This document shows, in pieces, positions 7,205 through 12,281 of a stretch of DNA of 12,281 nucleotides. The position numbers and the translations under genes are program-made. A model generated the notes under the pieces. That model saw only the letters and a program-made list of their open reading frames with translations. It had not been told where the DNA came from and made no database searches. The stretch comes from JAWLBR01 sp041687495 (GTDB taxonomy: Bacteria > Bacillota > Limnochordia > DTU087 > JAAYGB01): positions 1 to 12,281 of the forward strand of contig JAWLBR010000086.1 of assembly GCA_041687495.1 (NCBI GenBank), given 5' to 3'. How positions within the stretch are numbered: the first letter of the stretch is position 1; every line of letters starts with the position of its first letter.

Positions 7205-7427
7205 GTACTTAATAATGGTGGGATTTGCCGGTCTAGTCTTGGGATATGTGCTTGGGCATAAAGCGGGCAAAGGCAGAGGCACTCAGATTGGTCTGGCCGC
7301 AGCCCCCTTGAGGCTAAGAGAGGCAACCCTACTATCTGGTCGGTGTCAGATATGCGGAGCTGGCCCTGTTCCCGCCGATGAACCCAGCGAAGTGGGCAGA
7401 AGTGGTAACCAGCAAGGGGGCGAACAC
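7188..7427 (+). other. Stop-free in-frame leader to dapF: one membrane segment plus CxxC
   Basis: From a TTG at 7188 (GGGGG at 7175-7179 and AAGGA at 7181-7185 lie before it) or an ATG at 7215 (no SD), the dapF frame is open with no stop. It would add up to 80 residues to DapF. The segment reads like coding sequence. It has a hydrophobic stretch near its N-terminus (IMVGFAGLVLGYVLG, then HKAGKGRG), a single half zinc knuckle CQIC and a polar Gly/Ser-rich end. It begins inside the last codons of the UbiA-like gene. Three readings are open: a membrane-anchored DapF fusion, a separate small membrane protein whose stop was lost to a frameshift or sequencing error, or a chance open frame. No known domain is recognised. 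Confidence 0.4.
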
Positions 7428-8324
7428 GTGAGGACTATGATGGAATTTGTCAAGATGCATGGCTTGGGTAACGACTACCTGTATGTCGATCTGATCCGGC
7501 ATAACTACGAGTTTGACTGGCCGACTCTGGCACGGGCGCTCAGCGACCGTCACTTTGGCGTGGGTGGCGATGGGCTTGTTCTGATTATGCCGAGCAGCCG
7601 GTCGGATGTACGGATGAGGATGTTTAATGCCGACGGCAGTGAAGGCGAGATGTGCGGTAACGCCATCCGCTGTGTTGCCAAGTACCTCTTTGATGAACAG
7701 ATCGTCAAGGCTCGGGCCCTTACGGTGGAGACTCTCGCAGGGGACCTGCGGCTGACGGTAGAGGAATCAAGCAACGGGATTGCGGAAACCGTTACGGTAG
7801 ATATGGGAGAGCCAAGGTTAGAGGCTGGGCAGATTCCGATCCTAGTGGGTGAGGAAAACGGGATGGTGGTCAATTATCCAGTAGGGGCAGCTGGGACCAA
7901 CCTGGATGTTACTGCTGTTTCGATGGGGAACCCCCATGCCGTTACCTTTGTTACCGATTTGGCGGAGTACCCAGTCCAACAGGTGGGAACCGCACTGGAG
8001 CGTCACCCGCTCTTTCCCAATCGGGTTAACGTTGAGTTTGTGGAAGTGCATTCCGATAGCGAGATCTCTATGCGGGTGTGGGAACGGGGTAGCGGTGAGA
8101 CCCTGGCCTGTGGAACAGGGGCTTGTGCTTCGGTGGTGGCAGCCGTCTTGACTAGACGAACTGGAAGACGAGTGACAGTCCACCTTCGGGGAGGGGATCT
8201 CCGCGTTGAGTGGCGGGAAACGGACGGACATGTATACATGAGAGGGCCGGCAACATTTGTCTTTTCTGGGCAGGTCTGTGTGAGTGAATTGCTGAAGGGT
8301 AAGAAAGCGTCTCCCGTTTCATAG
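7428..8324 (+). CDS. dapF: Diaminopimelate epimerase
   Basis: DapF interconverts LL-diaminopimelate and meso-diaminopimelate without a cofactor, feeding lysine and peptidoglycan synthesis. The 298-aa length is normal or slightly long (family ~275-290). The N-terminal KMHGLGNDYLYVD is the standard family opening. The two catalytic cysteines are in GSEGEMCGNAIRC (C76) and ETLACGTGACA (C228), the mirror-image halves of the active site. Substrate-contact stretches DRHFGVGGDGL, MFNADGS, MGNPHAV and WERGSGET are all present. Start: GTG 7428 has AAGGGGG at 7414-7420 with 7-nt spacing; ATGs at 7437 and 7440 are possible, the last giving the shortest family-like N-terminus. The frame is open further upstream (see the leader entry). 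It is followed by dapL, the enzyme that makes its substrate. Confidence 0.95.
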   Translation: MRTMMEFVKMHGLGNDYLYVDLIRHNYEFDWPTLARALSDRHFGVGGDGLVLIMPSSRSDVRMRMFNADGSEGEMCGNAIRCVAKYLFDEQIVKARALTVETLAGDLRLTVEESSNGIAETVTVDMGEPRLEAGQIPILVGEENGMVVNYPVGAAGTNLDVTAVSMGNPHAVTFVTDLAEYPVQQVGTALERHPLFPNRVNVEFVEVHSDSEISMRVWERGSGETLACGTGACASVVAAVLTRRTGRRVTVHLRGGDLRVEWRETDGHVYMRGPATFVFSGQVCVSELLKGKKASPVS

Positions 8325-8345
8325 GAGCTGAACAACGAATTTGTC

Positions 8346-8351
8346 AGGAGG
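8346..8351 (+). promoter_or_regulatory. Ribosome binding site that decides the dapL start
   Basis: AGGAGG lies 7 nt before ATG 8359. In-frame TTG codons at 8341 and 8356 are therefore unlikely starts. Confidence 0.75.
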
Positions 8352-8358
8352 TTTCTTG

Positions 8359-9525
8359 ATGCACGCAGCAAAGCGAATCGAAAAACTGCCCCCTTATTTG
8401 TTCGCTGAGATTGACAAGAAGATTGCGAAGGCAAGGGCAGCCGGTGTTGATGTAATCAGCCTGGGGATTGGCGATCCAGACCAGCCTACCCCAGATAACA
8501 TAGTGCGAGAGCTTATTAACCAGGCTCAAAACCCAGCCACCCACCGCTACCCGTCGTACGCTGGAACTGATGGTTTTCGTAGAGCCGTTGCCGACTGGTA
8601 CAAGAACAGGTTCGACGTGGGCTTGGATCCGGACACAGAGGTAGTCGCGCTGATTGGTTCAAAAGAGGGGATAGCGCATATTTCCCTGTGTTTTGTGGAT
8701 CCTGGAGATGTGAGTCTGATTCCCGACCCCGGCTATCCTGTGTACGCCACCGGTACGATGTTTGCCGGAGGTGAGGTTTACAGGATGCCGCTACTGGCCG
8801 AAAACGGCTTCCTTCCCGATTTGAGTGAGATTCCTTCTGAGGTTGCTGAGAAAGCTCGGTTGATGTTCATCAACTATCCAAACAACCCCACGGGTGCGGT
8901 GGCCGATGAGAAGTTCTACCGGCAGGTAATTGAGTTCGCAAAAGCCAATGATATTATCGTCTGTCATGATGCTGCATACACTGAGGTTGCCTTCGATGAC
9001 TATCGGCCCTTAAGTTTCCTACAGGTACCAGGAGCAAAAGATGTAGGGATCGAGTTTCATTCGCTGTCTAAAACGTACAATATGACTGGATGGAGAATTG
9101 GCTGGGCAGCGGGGAATTCTGCGGTGATTGAGGCTTTGGGTCGAATTAAGAGCAACATTGACTCAGGTGTCTGGGAGGCTGTGCAATACGCTGGTATTGA
9201 GGCGCTCACCGGTCCGCAAGATGCTGTCAGCAGAATGAAGGGTCTTTATGCAAGGCGAAGGGATGTGGTTATCGCCGGGCTGCAGGAACTGGGTTGGGAT
9301 CTCGAGAAGCCTAAGGCGACCATCTACGTATGGGCTAGGGTACCAGCAGACTACGATTCCACCAGTTTCGCCACCATGCTGCTGGAAAGAACTGGAGTGG
9401 TAGTTACCCCCGGTAATGGCTACGGCGATTATGGAGAGGGGTACTTCCGCATTTCGCTGTGCGTGGAGGAGAACCGTCTCAGGCAGGCTTTTGCACGGAT
9501 GAAGGAAGCGGGAATTAGGTACTAA
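8359..9525 (+). CDS. dapL: LL-diaminopimelate aminotransferase
   Basis: DapL is a PLP enzyme that moves an amino group from glutamate to tetrahydrodipicolinate, making LL-diaminopimelate in one step and bypassing the succinylated or acetylated intermediates. The 388-aa protein has the class I aminotransferase fold. It shows GIGDPDQPTP near the N-terminus, NYPNNPTG, a CHDAAYTEV segment whose Asp contacts the PLP ring nitrogen, the PLP-binding K238 in SLSKTYNMTGWRIGWAAG, and the carboxylate-binding R364 in YFRISLC. The wording of the lysine motif is typical of the clostridial/archaeal DapL type rather than of AspC. Its place 34 nt behind dapF strongly supports the diaminopimelate role; a general aspartate aminotransferase is the alternative on sequence alone. 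It fits an anaerobic Bacillota host, where this route is common. Confidence 0.9.
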   Translation: MHAAKRIEKLPPYLFAEIDKKIAKARAAGVDVISLGIGDPDQPTPDNIVRELINQAQNPATHRYPSYAGTDGFRRAVADWYKNRFDVGLDPDTEVVALIGSKEGIAHISLCFVDPGDVSLIPDPGYPVYATGTMFAGGEVYRMPLLAENGFLPDLSEIPSEVAEKARLMFINYPNNPTGAVADEKFYRQVIEFAKANDIIVCHDAAYTEVAFDDYRPLSFLQVPGAKDVGIEFHSLSKTYNMTGWRIGWAAGNSAVIEALGRIKSNIDSGVWEAVQYAGIEALTGPQDAVSRMKGLYARRRDVVIAGLQELGWDLEKPKATIYVWARVPADYDSTSFATMLLERTGVVVTPGNGYGDYGEGYFRISLCVEENRLRQAFARMKEAGIRY

Positions 9526-9554
9526 ATACTTGAGCAGGGGATTGATCATTACCC

Positions 9555-9782
9555 GTGATTACGTCATTTTCCTTGGAATTTGAGGACAGAGAGGAACTGG
9601 ACAAGGTCTTTAACCAGATCTGGAAGAAAAAGCAAGTTACCGGCGAAATCGAAAAACTTCCTCTAAAGGATGGTAAGTGGAGGTTGAATGTTCACTCGGA
9701 GAAGCCGATCCGCCAGGCCACAATCGATAGCTTGGCTGGCACACAAGTGAAAGCAAGAGCGGTTGTTCGTCCGGGTGACTGA
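9555..9782 (+). CDS. Small soluble protein of unknown function (75 aa)
   Basis: I do not recognise a family. The product is a charged soluble 75-aa protein with no membrane segment, signal peptide or cysteine. Its pattern suggests a small alpha/beta fold: a strand (SFSLEFED), a helix rich in Glu/Lys (REELDKVFNQIWKKKQV), a strand (GKWRLNVHSEK), then a helix and strand (RQATIDSLAG, VKARAVVRP). The GTG start is forced by an in-frame TGA at 9543-9545; the nearest purine-rich tract (AGGGGA, 9536-9541) is 13 nt away, so initiation may be weak or coupled to dapL, which ends 29 nt upstream. It is the last gene before a terminator, so it is probably in the spoVK-dapL transcript. Its codon use looks like its neighbours'. 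Confidence 0.65.
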   Translation: MITSFSLEFEDREELDKVFNQIWKKKQVTGEIEKLPLKDGKWRLNVHSEKPIRQATIDSLAGTQVKARAVVRPGD

Positions 9783-9827
9783 ACAAGAGCGGCTGCGGAG
9801 CCGATGACTATATGGGAAGATACTGCC

Positions 9828-9868
9828 AAGAAGGTGCACCTGTTTTTCGGGAAAGCACCTTCTTTCCT
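9828..9868 (+). terminator. Intrinsic terminator closing the spoVK-dapL gene run
   Basis: AAGAAGGTGC (9828-9837) pairs perfectly over 10 bp with GCACCTTCTT (9855-9864) around a 17-nt loop. The 3' arm ends TTCTTTCCT, a pyrimidine-rich though not pure U tail. It sits 46 nt after the small gene and before the ynbB SD. It may also act in reverse, since the complement also ends in pyrimidines. Confidence 0.7.
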
Positions 9869-9900
9869 GCTGTCTTCATGTATGGAAGGAGAATGTGCAA

Positions 9901-11151
9901 TTGTGTCCAGTCGGATCAACTAGGCAAGATGTTATCGAGTTAGTCAGTTCACTGCGCCGGGAGGTGGCGCCAATCTGGGAGCAGATCGATGGGGTGGCTT
10001 TGGCTAATCAGCGTCGAGTACTACAAGCATTTCACCAGTGCCGAGTCTCCGAGTACCATTTCGCTGCCGGGACAGGCTACGGCTACAACGACACTGGCAG
10101 AGGCACTCTGGAAGCGGTGTATGCCCATGTCTTCGGAGGTGAATCGGCGTTTGTTCGCCCGCAATTGGCATCGGGTACCCACGCGATTAGTGCCGCCCTA
10201 TTCGGATTGCTACGTCCAGGAGATGAACTACTGTACATTAGCGGTCTTCCTTATGACACCCTCCAGCACGTGATTGGCGTTGACCATCCGGGACCCTCGT
10301 CGCTTACCCGTTGGGGCGTTGGCTTTCGTCACGTCGAGTTGCTACCTGACGGGTCTATAGATATTCCAGGTGCCATCGCCGCAGTTAGTGCCAAGACGAA
10401 GGTCGTGGCCGTGCAACGGTCACGGGGATACTCTTGGCGCCGTGCGTTGTCGGTGTCGGAGCTCGGAGAAGCTGCCCAGGCGATTAAGGCCGCCCATCCC
10501 CATGTCGTGGTTTTTGTTGATAACTGCTATGGCGAGTTTGTTGAGTCTGTCGAGCCCGGCCACGTAGGTGCCGATCTGGTTGCCGGTTCACTGATCAAAA
10601 ACCCCGGTGCCGGGCTAGCTCCAGCTGGAGGCTATATTGTAGGGAAGGAGAACTTGGTTGAGCTGGCAGCTGACGCAGCCATTGCCCCCGGGATTGGGAT
10701 GGAAGTCGGTGCCATGTTTGACTTGACAAGGACTCTGTTTCAAGGCATATTTCTTGCTCCCCATATCACAGCGCAAGCACTCAAGGGCGCAGTGCTAATG
10801 TCAGCGGCCATGGACAAGCTTGGGTTCGCGGTATCACCGACCTGGGACAGCCCAAGGCATGACATTGTCCAAGCCGTTCGCTTTGGTGCTCCCGAACCCT
10901 TGGTCGCTTTCTGTAGGGCTGTGCAGAGCGTTGGTCCCATAGATCACTTTGTTGCGCCTGAGCCGGGCGAGATGCCAGGGTATGAAGACAAGATAGTAAT
11001 GGCTGCAGGCACCTTCATTCAAGGCTCATCCATTGAGCTCAGTGCCGATGGGCCGCTGCGAGCTCCATACGTTGGATTTCTGCAGGGCGGGCTCACCGTG
11101 GAGCATTGCCACTTGGCGGTGGAGGCGGTGGTGGAGGCGGTGTCTCGCTGA
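9901..11151 (+). CDS. ynbB: Methionine gamma-lyase-like PLP protein (aluminium resistance family, YnbB)
   Basis: YnbB-type proteins are Cys/Met-metabolism PLP enzymes of fold type I; the physiological substrate is not settled and the old name 'aluminium resistance protein' is not a mechanism. The 416-aa protein is of family length. The N-terminal YGYNDTGRGTLE and the phosphate-binding region LASGTHAI are present. VFVDNCYGEF supplies the Asp that pairs with the PLP ring, and K233 in SLIKNPGAGLAPAGGY is the Schiff-base lysine. The C-terminal part (PYVGFLQGGLTVEH) is typical. AAGGAG at 9886-9891 is 9 nt from TTG 9901, so that start is chosen; an in-frame GTG at 9895 is only 3 nt from the SD and would add two residues. 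An ATG at 9893 is out of frame. In B. subtilis the family member lies near spoVK and before glnR; here no glnR follows. Confidence 0.9.
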   Translation: MCPVGSTRQDVIELVSSLRREVAPIWEQIDGVALANQRRVLQAFHQCRVSEYHFAAGTGYGYNDTGRGTLEAVYAHVFGGESAFVRPQLASGTHAISAALFGLLRPGDELLYISGLPYDTLQHVIGVDHPGPSSLTRWGVGFRHVELLPDGSIDIPGAIAAVSAKTKVVAVQRSRGYSWRRALSVSELGEAAQAIKAAHPHVVVFVDNCYGEFVESVEPGHVGADLVAGSLIKNPGAGLAPAGGYIVGKENLVELAADAAIAPGIGMEVGAMFDLTRTLFQGIFLAPHITAQALKGAVLMSAAMDKLGFAVSPTWDSPRHDIVQAVRFGAPEPLVAFCRAVQSVGPIDHFVAPEPGEMPGYEDKIVMAAGTFIQGSSIELSADGPLRAPYVGFLQGGLTVEHCHLAVEAVVEAVSR

Positions 11152-11220
11152 TGGGCAAAACCCCTTCTATGAGGGGCCTTCCCGCCGCTATAGCCGAGGC
11201 CGTTGGCAAGAGAAAATATC

Positions 11221-11248
11221 TTGACTTTCAGCGCCTTTCTGCTACAAT
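11221..11248 (+). promoter_or_regulatory. SigA-type extended -10 promoter for speD
   Basis: TTGACT (11221-11226) and TACAAT (11243-11248) are 16 nt apart, each one base off consensus, and TG precedes the -10 at 11240-11241 (extended -10). Transcription would start near 11255, giving a leader of about 70 nt. A run of six T (11260-11265) lies at the very beginning of the transcript. It is the best promoter match in the window. Confidence 0.75.
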
Positions 11249-11306
11249 AAACGTGTTCGTTTTTTAGCGGGTAGCCAAAATCGAGGGTGGATTAACGTCC
11301 AGAACC

Positions 11307-11328
11307 AAGGGGGTAATTGATGGAATGA
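11307..11328 (+). promoter_or_regulatory. speD ribosome binding site with a two-codon upstream ORF
   Basis: AAGGGGG (11307-11313) is 6 nt from an ATG at 11320 that reads ATG-GAA-TGA and stops at 11328. The true speD ATG at 11325 overlaps that stop (ATGA) and is 11 nt from the SD, longer than usual. The SD is thus better placed for the mini-ORF than for speD. The layout suggests termination-reinitiation; that is inference. Confidence 0.5.
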
Positions 11329-11702
11329 ACAATACTTTGGGGCGTCATGTTCTGTGCGAAGCATACGGGTGTGACCCTGAGGTACTAAACGATCGAAAGG
11401 CGATTGAACAAATCATGACTGACGCGGCTCTGGCGGCTGGTGCTGAAGTTAGGGAGATAGCTTTTCACAAGTTTAGCCCGCAGGGTGTTAGTGGTGTCGT
11501 TGTTATTTCCGAGTCTCACTTAGCCATTCATACTTGGCCGGAGTTGGGATATGCAGCTCTAGACGTATTTACCTGCGGCGAGCGGGTTGATCCCTGGGAT
11601 GCCGTTTACATTCTGACAGAAAAACTTCGAGCTCAAAATGTCACCACTTCCGAGGTTAAACGGGGAGTTTTTCAGCATCAGGTAGCCGTTAAGATATCCT
11701 GA
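11325..11702 (+). CDS. speD: S-adenosylmethionine decarboxylase proenzyme (short prokaryotic type)
   Basis: SpeD decarboxylates S-adenosylmethionine to give the aminopropyl donor for spermidine synthesis. The 125-aa proenzyme is the compact bacterial/archaeal class without the long E. coli form. The self-cleavage site is in SESHLAIHTWPE: Ser64 becomes the N-terminal pyruvoyl group of the alpha chain after the break following Glu63. His69 and Cys84 (in VFTCGERVDPWDA) match the family's other catalytic residues, one position later than in the well-studied Thermotoga enzyme. No speE, speA or speB is in the window, so the rest of the pathway is elsewhere. It has its own promoter and terminator and so is probably transcribed alone. 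Its stop overlaps an ATG (TGATG) that opens a nine-codon frame. Confidence 0.96.
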   Translation: MNNTLGRHVLCEAYGCDPEVLNDRKAIEQIMTDAALAAGAEVREIAFHKFSPQGVSGVVVISESHLAIHTWPELGYAALDVFTCGERVDPWDAVYILTEKLRAQNVTTSEVKRGVFQHQVAVKIS

Positions 11703-11755
11703 TGAGAGGGGCTGAAGTTGAGGTTGTATGAGTTTAGATAAAATTTTAGACGACA

Positions 11756-11804
11756 TGTAGTGGCCGTTAAGTTCTGTGTGAGCTTAACGGCTGCTGCAGT
11801 TTTT
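11756..11804 (+). terminator. Strong intrinsic terminator after speD
   Basis: Bases 11756-11771 pair with 11783-11798 in a 16-bp stem that includes three G-U pairs; its core GCCGTTAAG/CTTAACGGC is perfect. The loop is 11 nt. TTTTT follows at 11800-11804. This is the clearest terminator in the window and marks the end of the speD transcript. Confidence 0.88.
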
Positions 11805-12024
11805 AGGCGGAAGAGCCTTGGTAATAGAGGATCTGGAATCGTCGTCGGTAACTATTCCGTTAGTACCGTGAATGTCGGAGCGGGAAAGGCAGGGAGTGAT
11901 TTCCCTGAGTAATTTATCGAAAATAGCAGCAGGTATAAGCAGACAACCCTAGAAATTAACCTTATAGAAACATTTTTATCCCTTCCACAAGTTCTACCTC
12001 AACTGCCAAAGGAGTGGACGGTTC
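11805..12024 (+). other. Gene-free region before sigH with several hairpins
   Basis: These 220 bases hold no reading frame I can support. Inverted repeats seen: CGGTA-a-CTA / TAGTACCG (11846-11868, one bulged A), CAGGGA / TCCCTG (11890-11895 with 11902-11907, 6-nt loop), and GGAAT (11835-11839) / ATTCC (11854-11858), which would compete with the first hairpin. A weak -35/-10-like pair, CAGACA (11940-11945) and TATAGA (11963-11968), is spaced 17 nt and could serve sigH; each half matches only four of six bases. Whether the hairpins are in a sigH leader, in a separate small RNA or only in spacer DNA cannot be told. Confidence 0.35.
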
Positions 12025-12281
12025 ATGGGACGTGCTATGCCGATAGAAAGCCTCGGAGAAGGCAATGAGGCGCACTTTACCCGTTTATCGGATGAGGAGG
12101 TGGTGCGGCACGCACAGACAGGTGATCCGGCGGCGATGGATTTCCTCTTGTGCAAGTATCAAAAACTGGTTTACATTTGGACCAGGCCGTACTTCCTCCA
12201 AGGAGCCGAAGACGACGATCTACTGCAGGAGGGCATGATCGGACTGTTCAAAGCTATTAGGGACTTTTCTCCAGGGGCGTC
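12025..12281 (+). CDS. sigH: RNA polymerase sporulation sigma factor SigH (3' truncated by window edge)
   Basis: SigH is the sigma-70-family factor that drives early-stationary and sporulation-onset genes such as spo0A in Bacillota. Only the first 85 complete codons of a ~215-aa protein are present. The N-terminal tail is variable, then region 2 begins: LSDEEVVRHAQTGD, a helix (MDFLLCKYQKLVY), and the core-binding region 2.2 signature DLLQEGMIGLFKAIRDF from about residue 65. This combination is close to the Bacillus SigH wording (IVQEGMIGLYKSIRDF). The promoter-reading regions 2.4 and 4.2 lie outside the window, so other sigma-70 members are not fully excluded. AAAGGAG at 12008-12014 is 10 nt from the ATG; a second in-frame ATG at 12037 is possible. 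It follows speD's terminator and so needs its own promoter. Confidence 0.85.
   Translation, partial: MGRAMPIESLGEGNEAHFTRLSDEEVVRHAQTGDPAAMDFLLCKYQKLVYIWTRPYFLQGAEDDDLLQEGMIGLFKAIRDFSPGA

Noticed and set aside
5015..9868. Search for riboswitch (lysine, T-box) control of the dap genes
   Set aside because: No T-box sequence or lysine-riboswitch-like leader was seen; gaps inside the gene run are too short and the only long gap, before spoVK, shows just the hfq terminator.
11161..11176. CCCCT-tctatg-AGGGG hairpin after ynbB as its terminator
   Set aside because: Only a 5-bp stem and no T-tract on the + strand; the A-run lies on the 5' side, so it would terminate only reverse transcription, where there is no gene.
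1..12281. CRISPR array, tRNA, insertion sequence or long direct repeat
   Set aside because: Reading through the window found no repeated units, cloverleaf-like segments with CCA-type ends, or transposase motifs.

Overview
The window looks like chromosomal DNA from an endospore-forming, probably anaerobic member of the Bacillota (Clostridia or Limnochordia-like). It has moderate GC and many TTG and GTG starts with strong Shine-Dalgarno (SD) sequences. It carries two sporulation genes (spoVK, sigH) and the aminotransferase (DapL) route to meso-diaminopimelate. The order mutS-mutL-miaA-hfq ... spoVK-[GTPase] ... ynbB matches, as I recall it, the B. subtilis mutSL/ymaH/spoVK/ynbA/ynbB region, with dapF and dapL lying inside it. 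The species cannot be fixed from the sequence. Every gene reads on the + strand. I saw no rRNA, tRNA, CRISPR array, insertion sequence or phage gene.

Region 1 (2-4924): the 3' part of mutS, then mutL, miaA and hfq. This is a mismatch-repair, tRNA-modification and RNA-chaperone cluster with short gaps, closed by a hairpin terminator. Region 2 (5015-9868): spoVK, a small stand-alone GTPase and a compact UbiA-like membrane protein overlap one another. A stop-free, in-frame membrane/CxxC segment leads into dapF, followed by dapL, a 75-residue conserved-looking protein of unknown function, and a terminator with a perfect 10-bp stem. Region 3 (9886-11151): ynbB, a PLP enzyme of the methionine gamma-lyase-like (aluminium resistance) family. 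Region 4 (11221-11804): speD with its own extended -10 promoter and a strong terminator. Region 5 (11805-12281): about 220 bases without a recognisable gene but with several hairpins, then the 5' end of sigH, cut by the window edge.

Functionally the window joins DNA repair, RNA modification and regulation, sporulation, late lysine/cell-wall precursor synthesis (LL-DAP made by DapL, then epimerised to meso-DAP by DapF) and polyamine synthesis (SpeD). The least familiar part is the overlapping trio spoVK-GTPase-UbiA-like protein, plus the segment fused in frame to dapF. A second recurring feature is an out-of-frame ATG placed just ahead of the true start of mutL, hfq, ynbB and speD; in hfq and speD it opens only a one- or two-codon reading frame.
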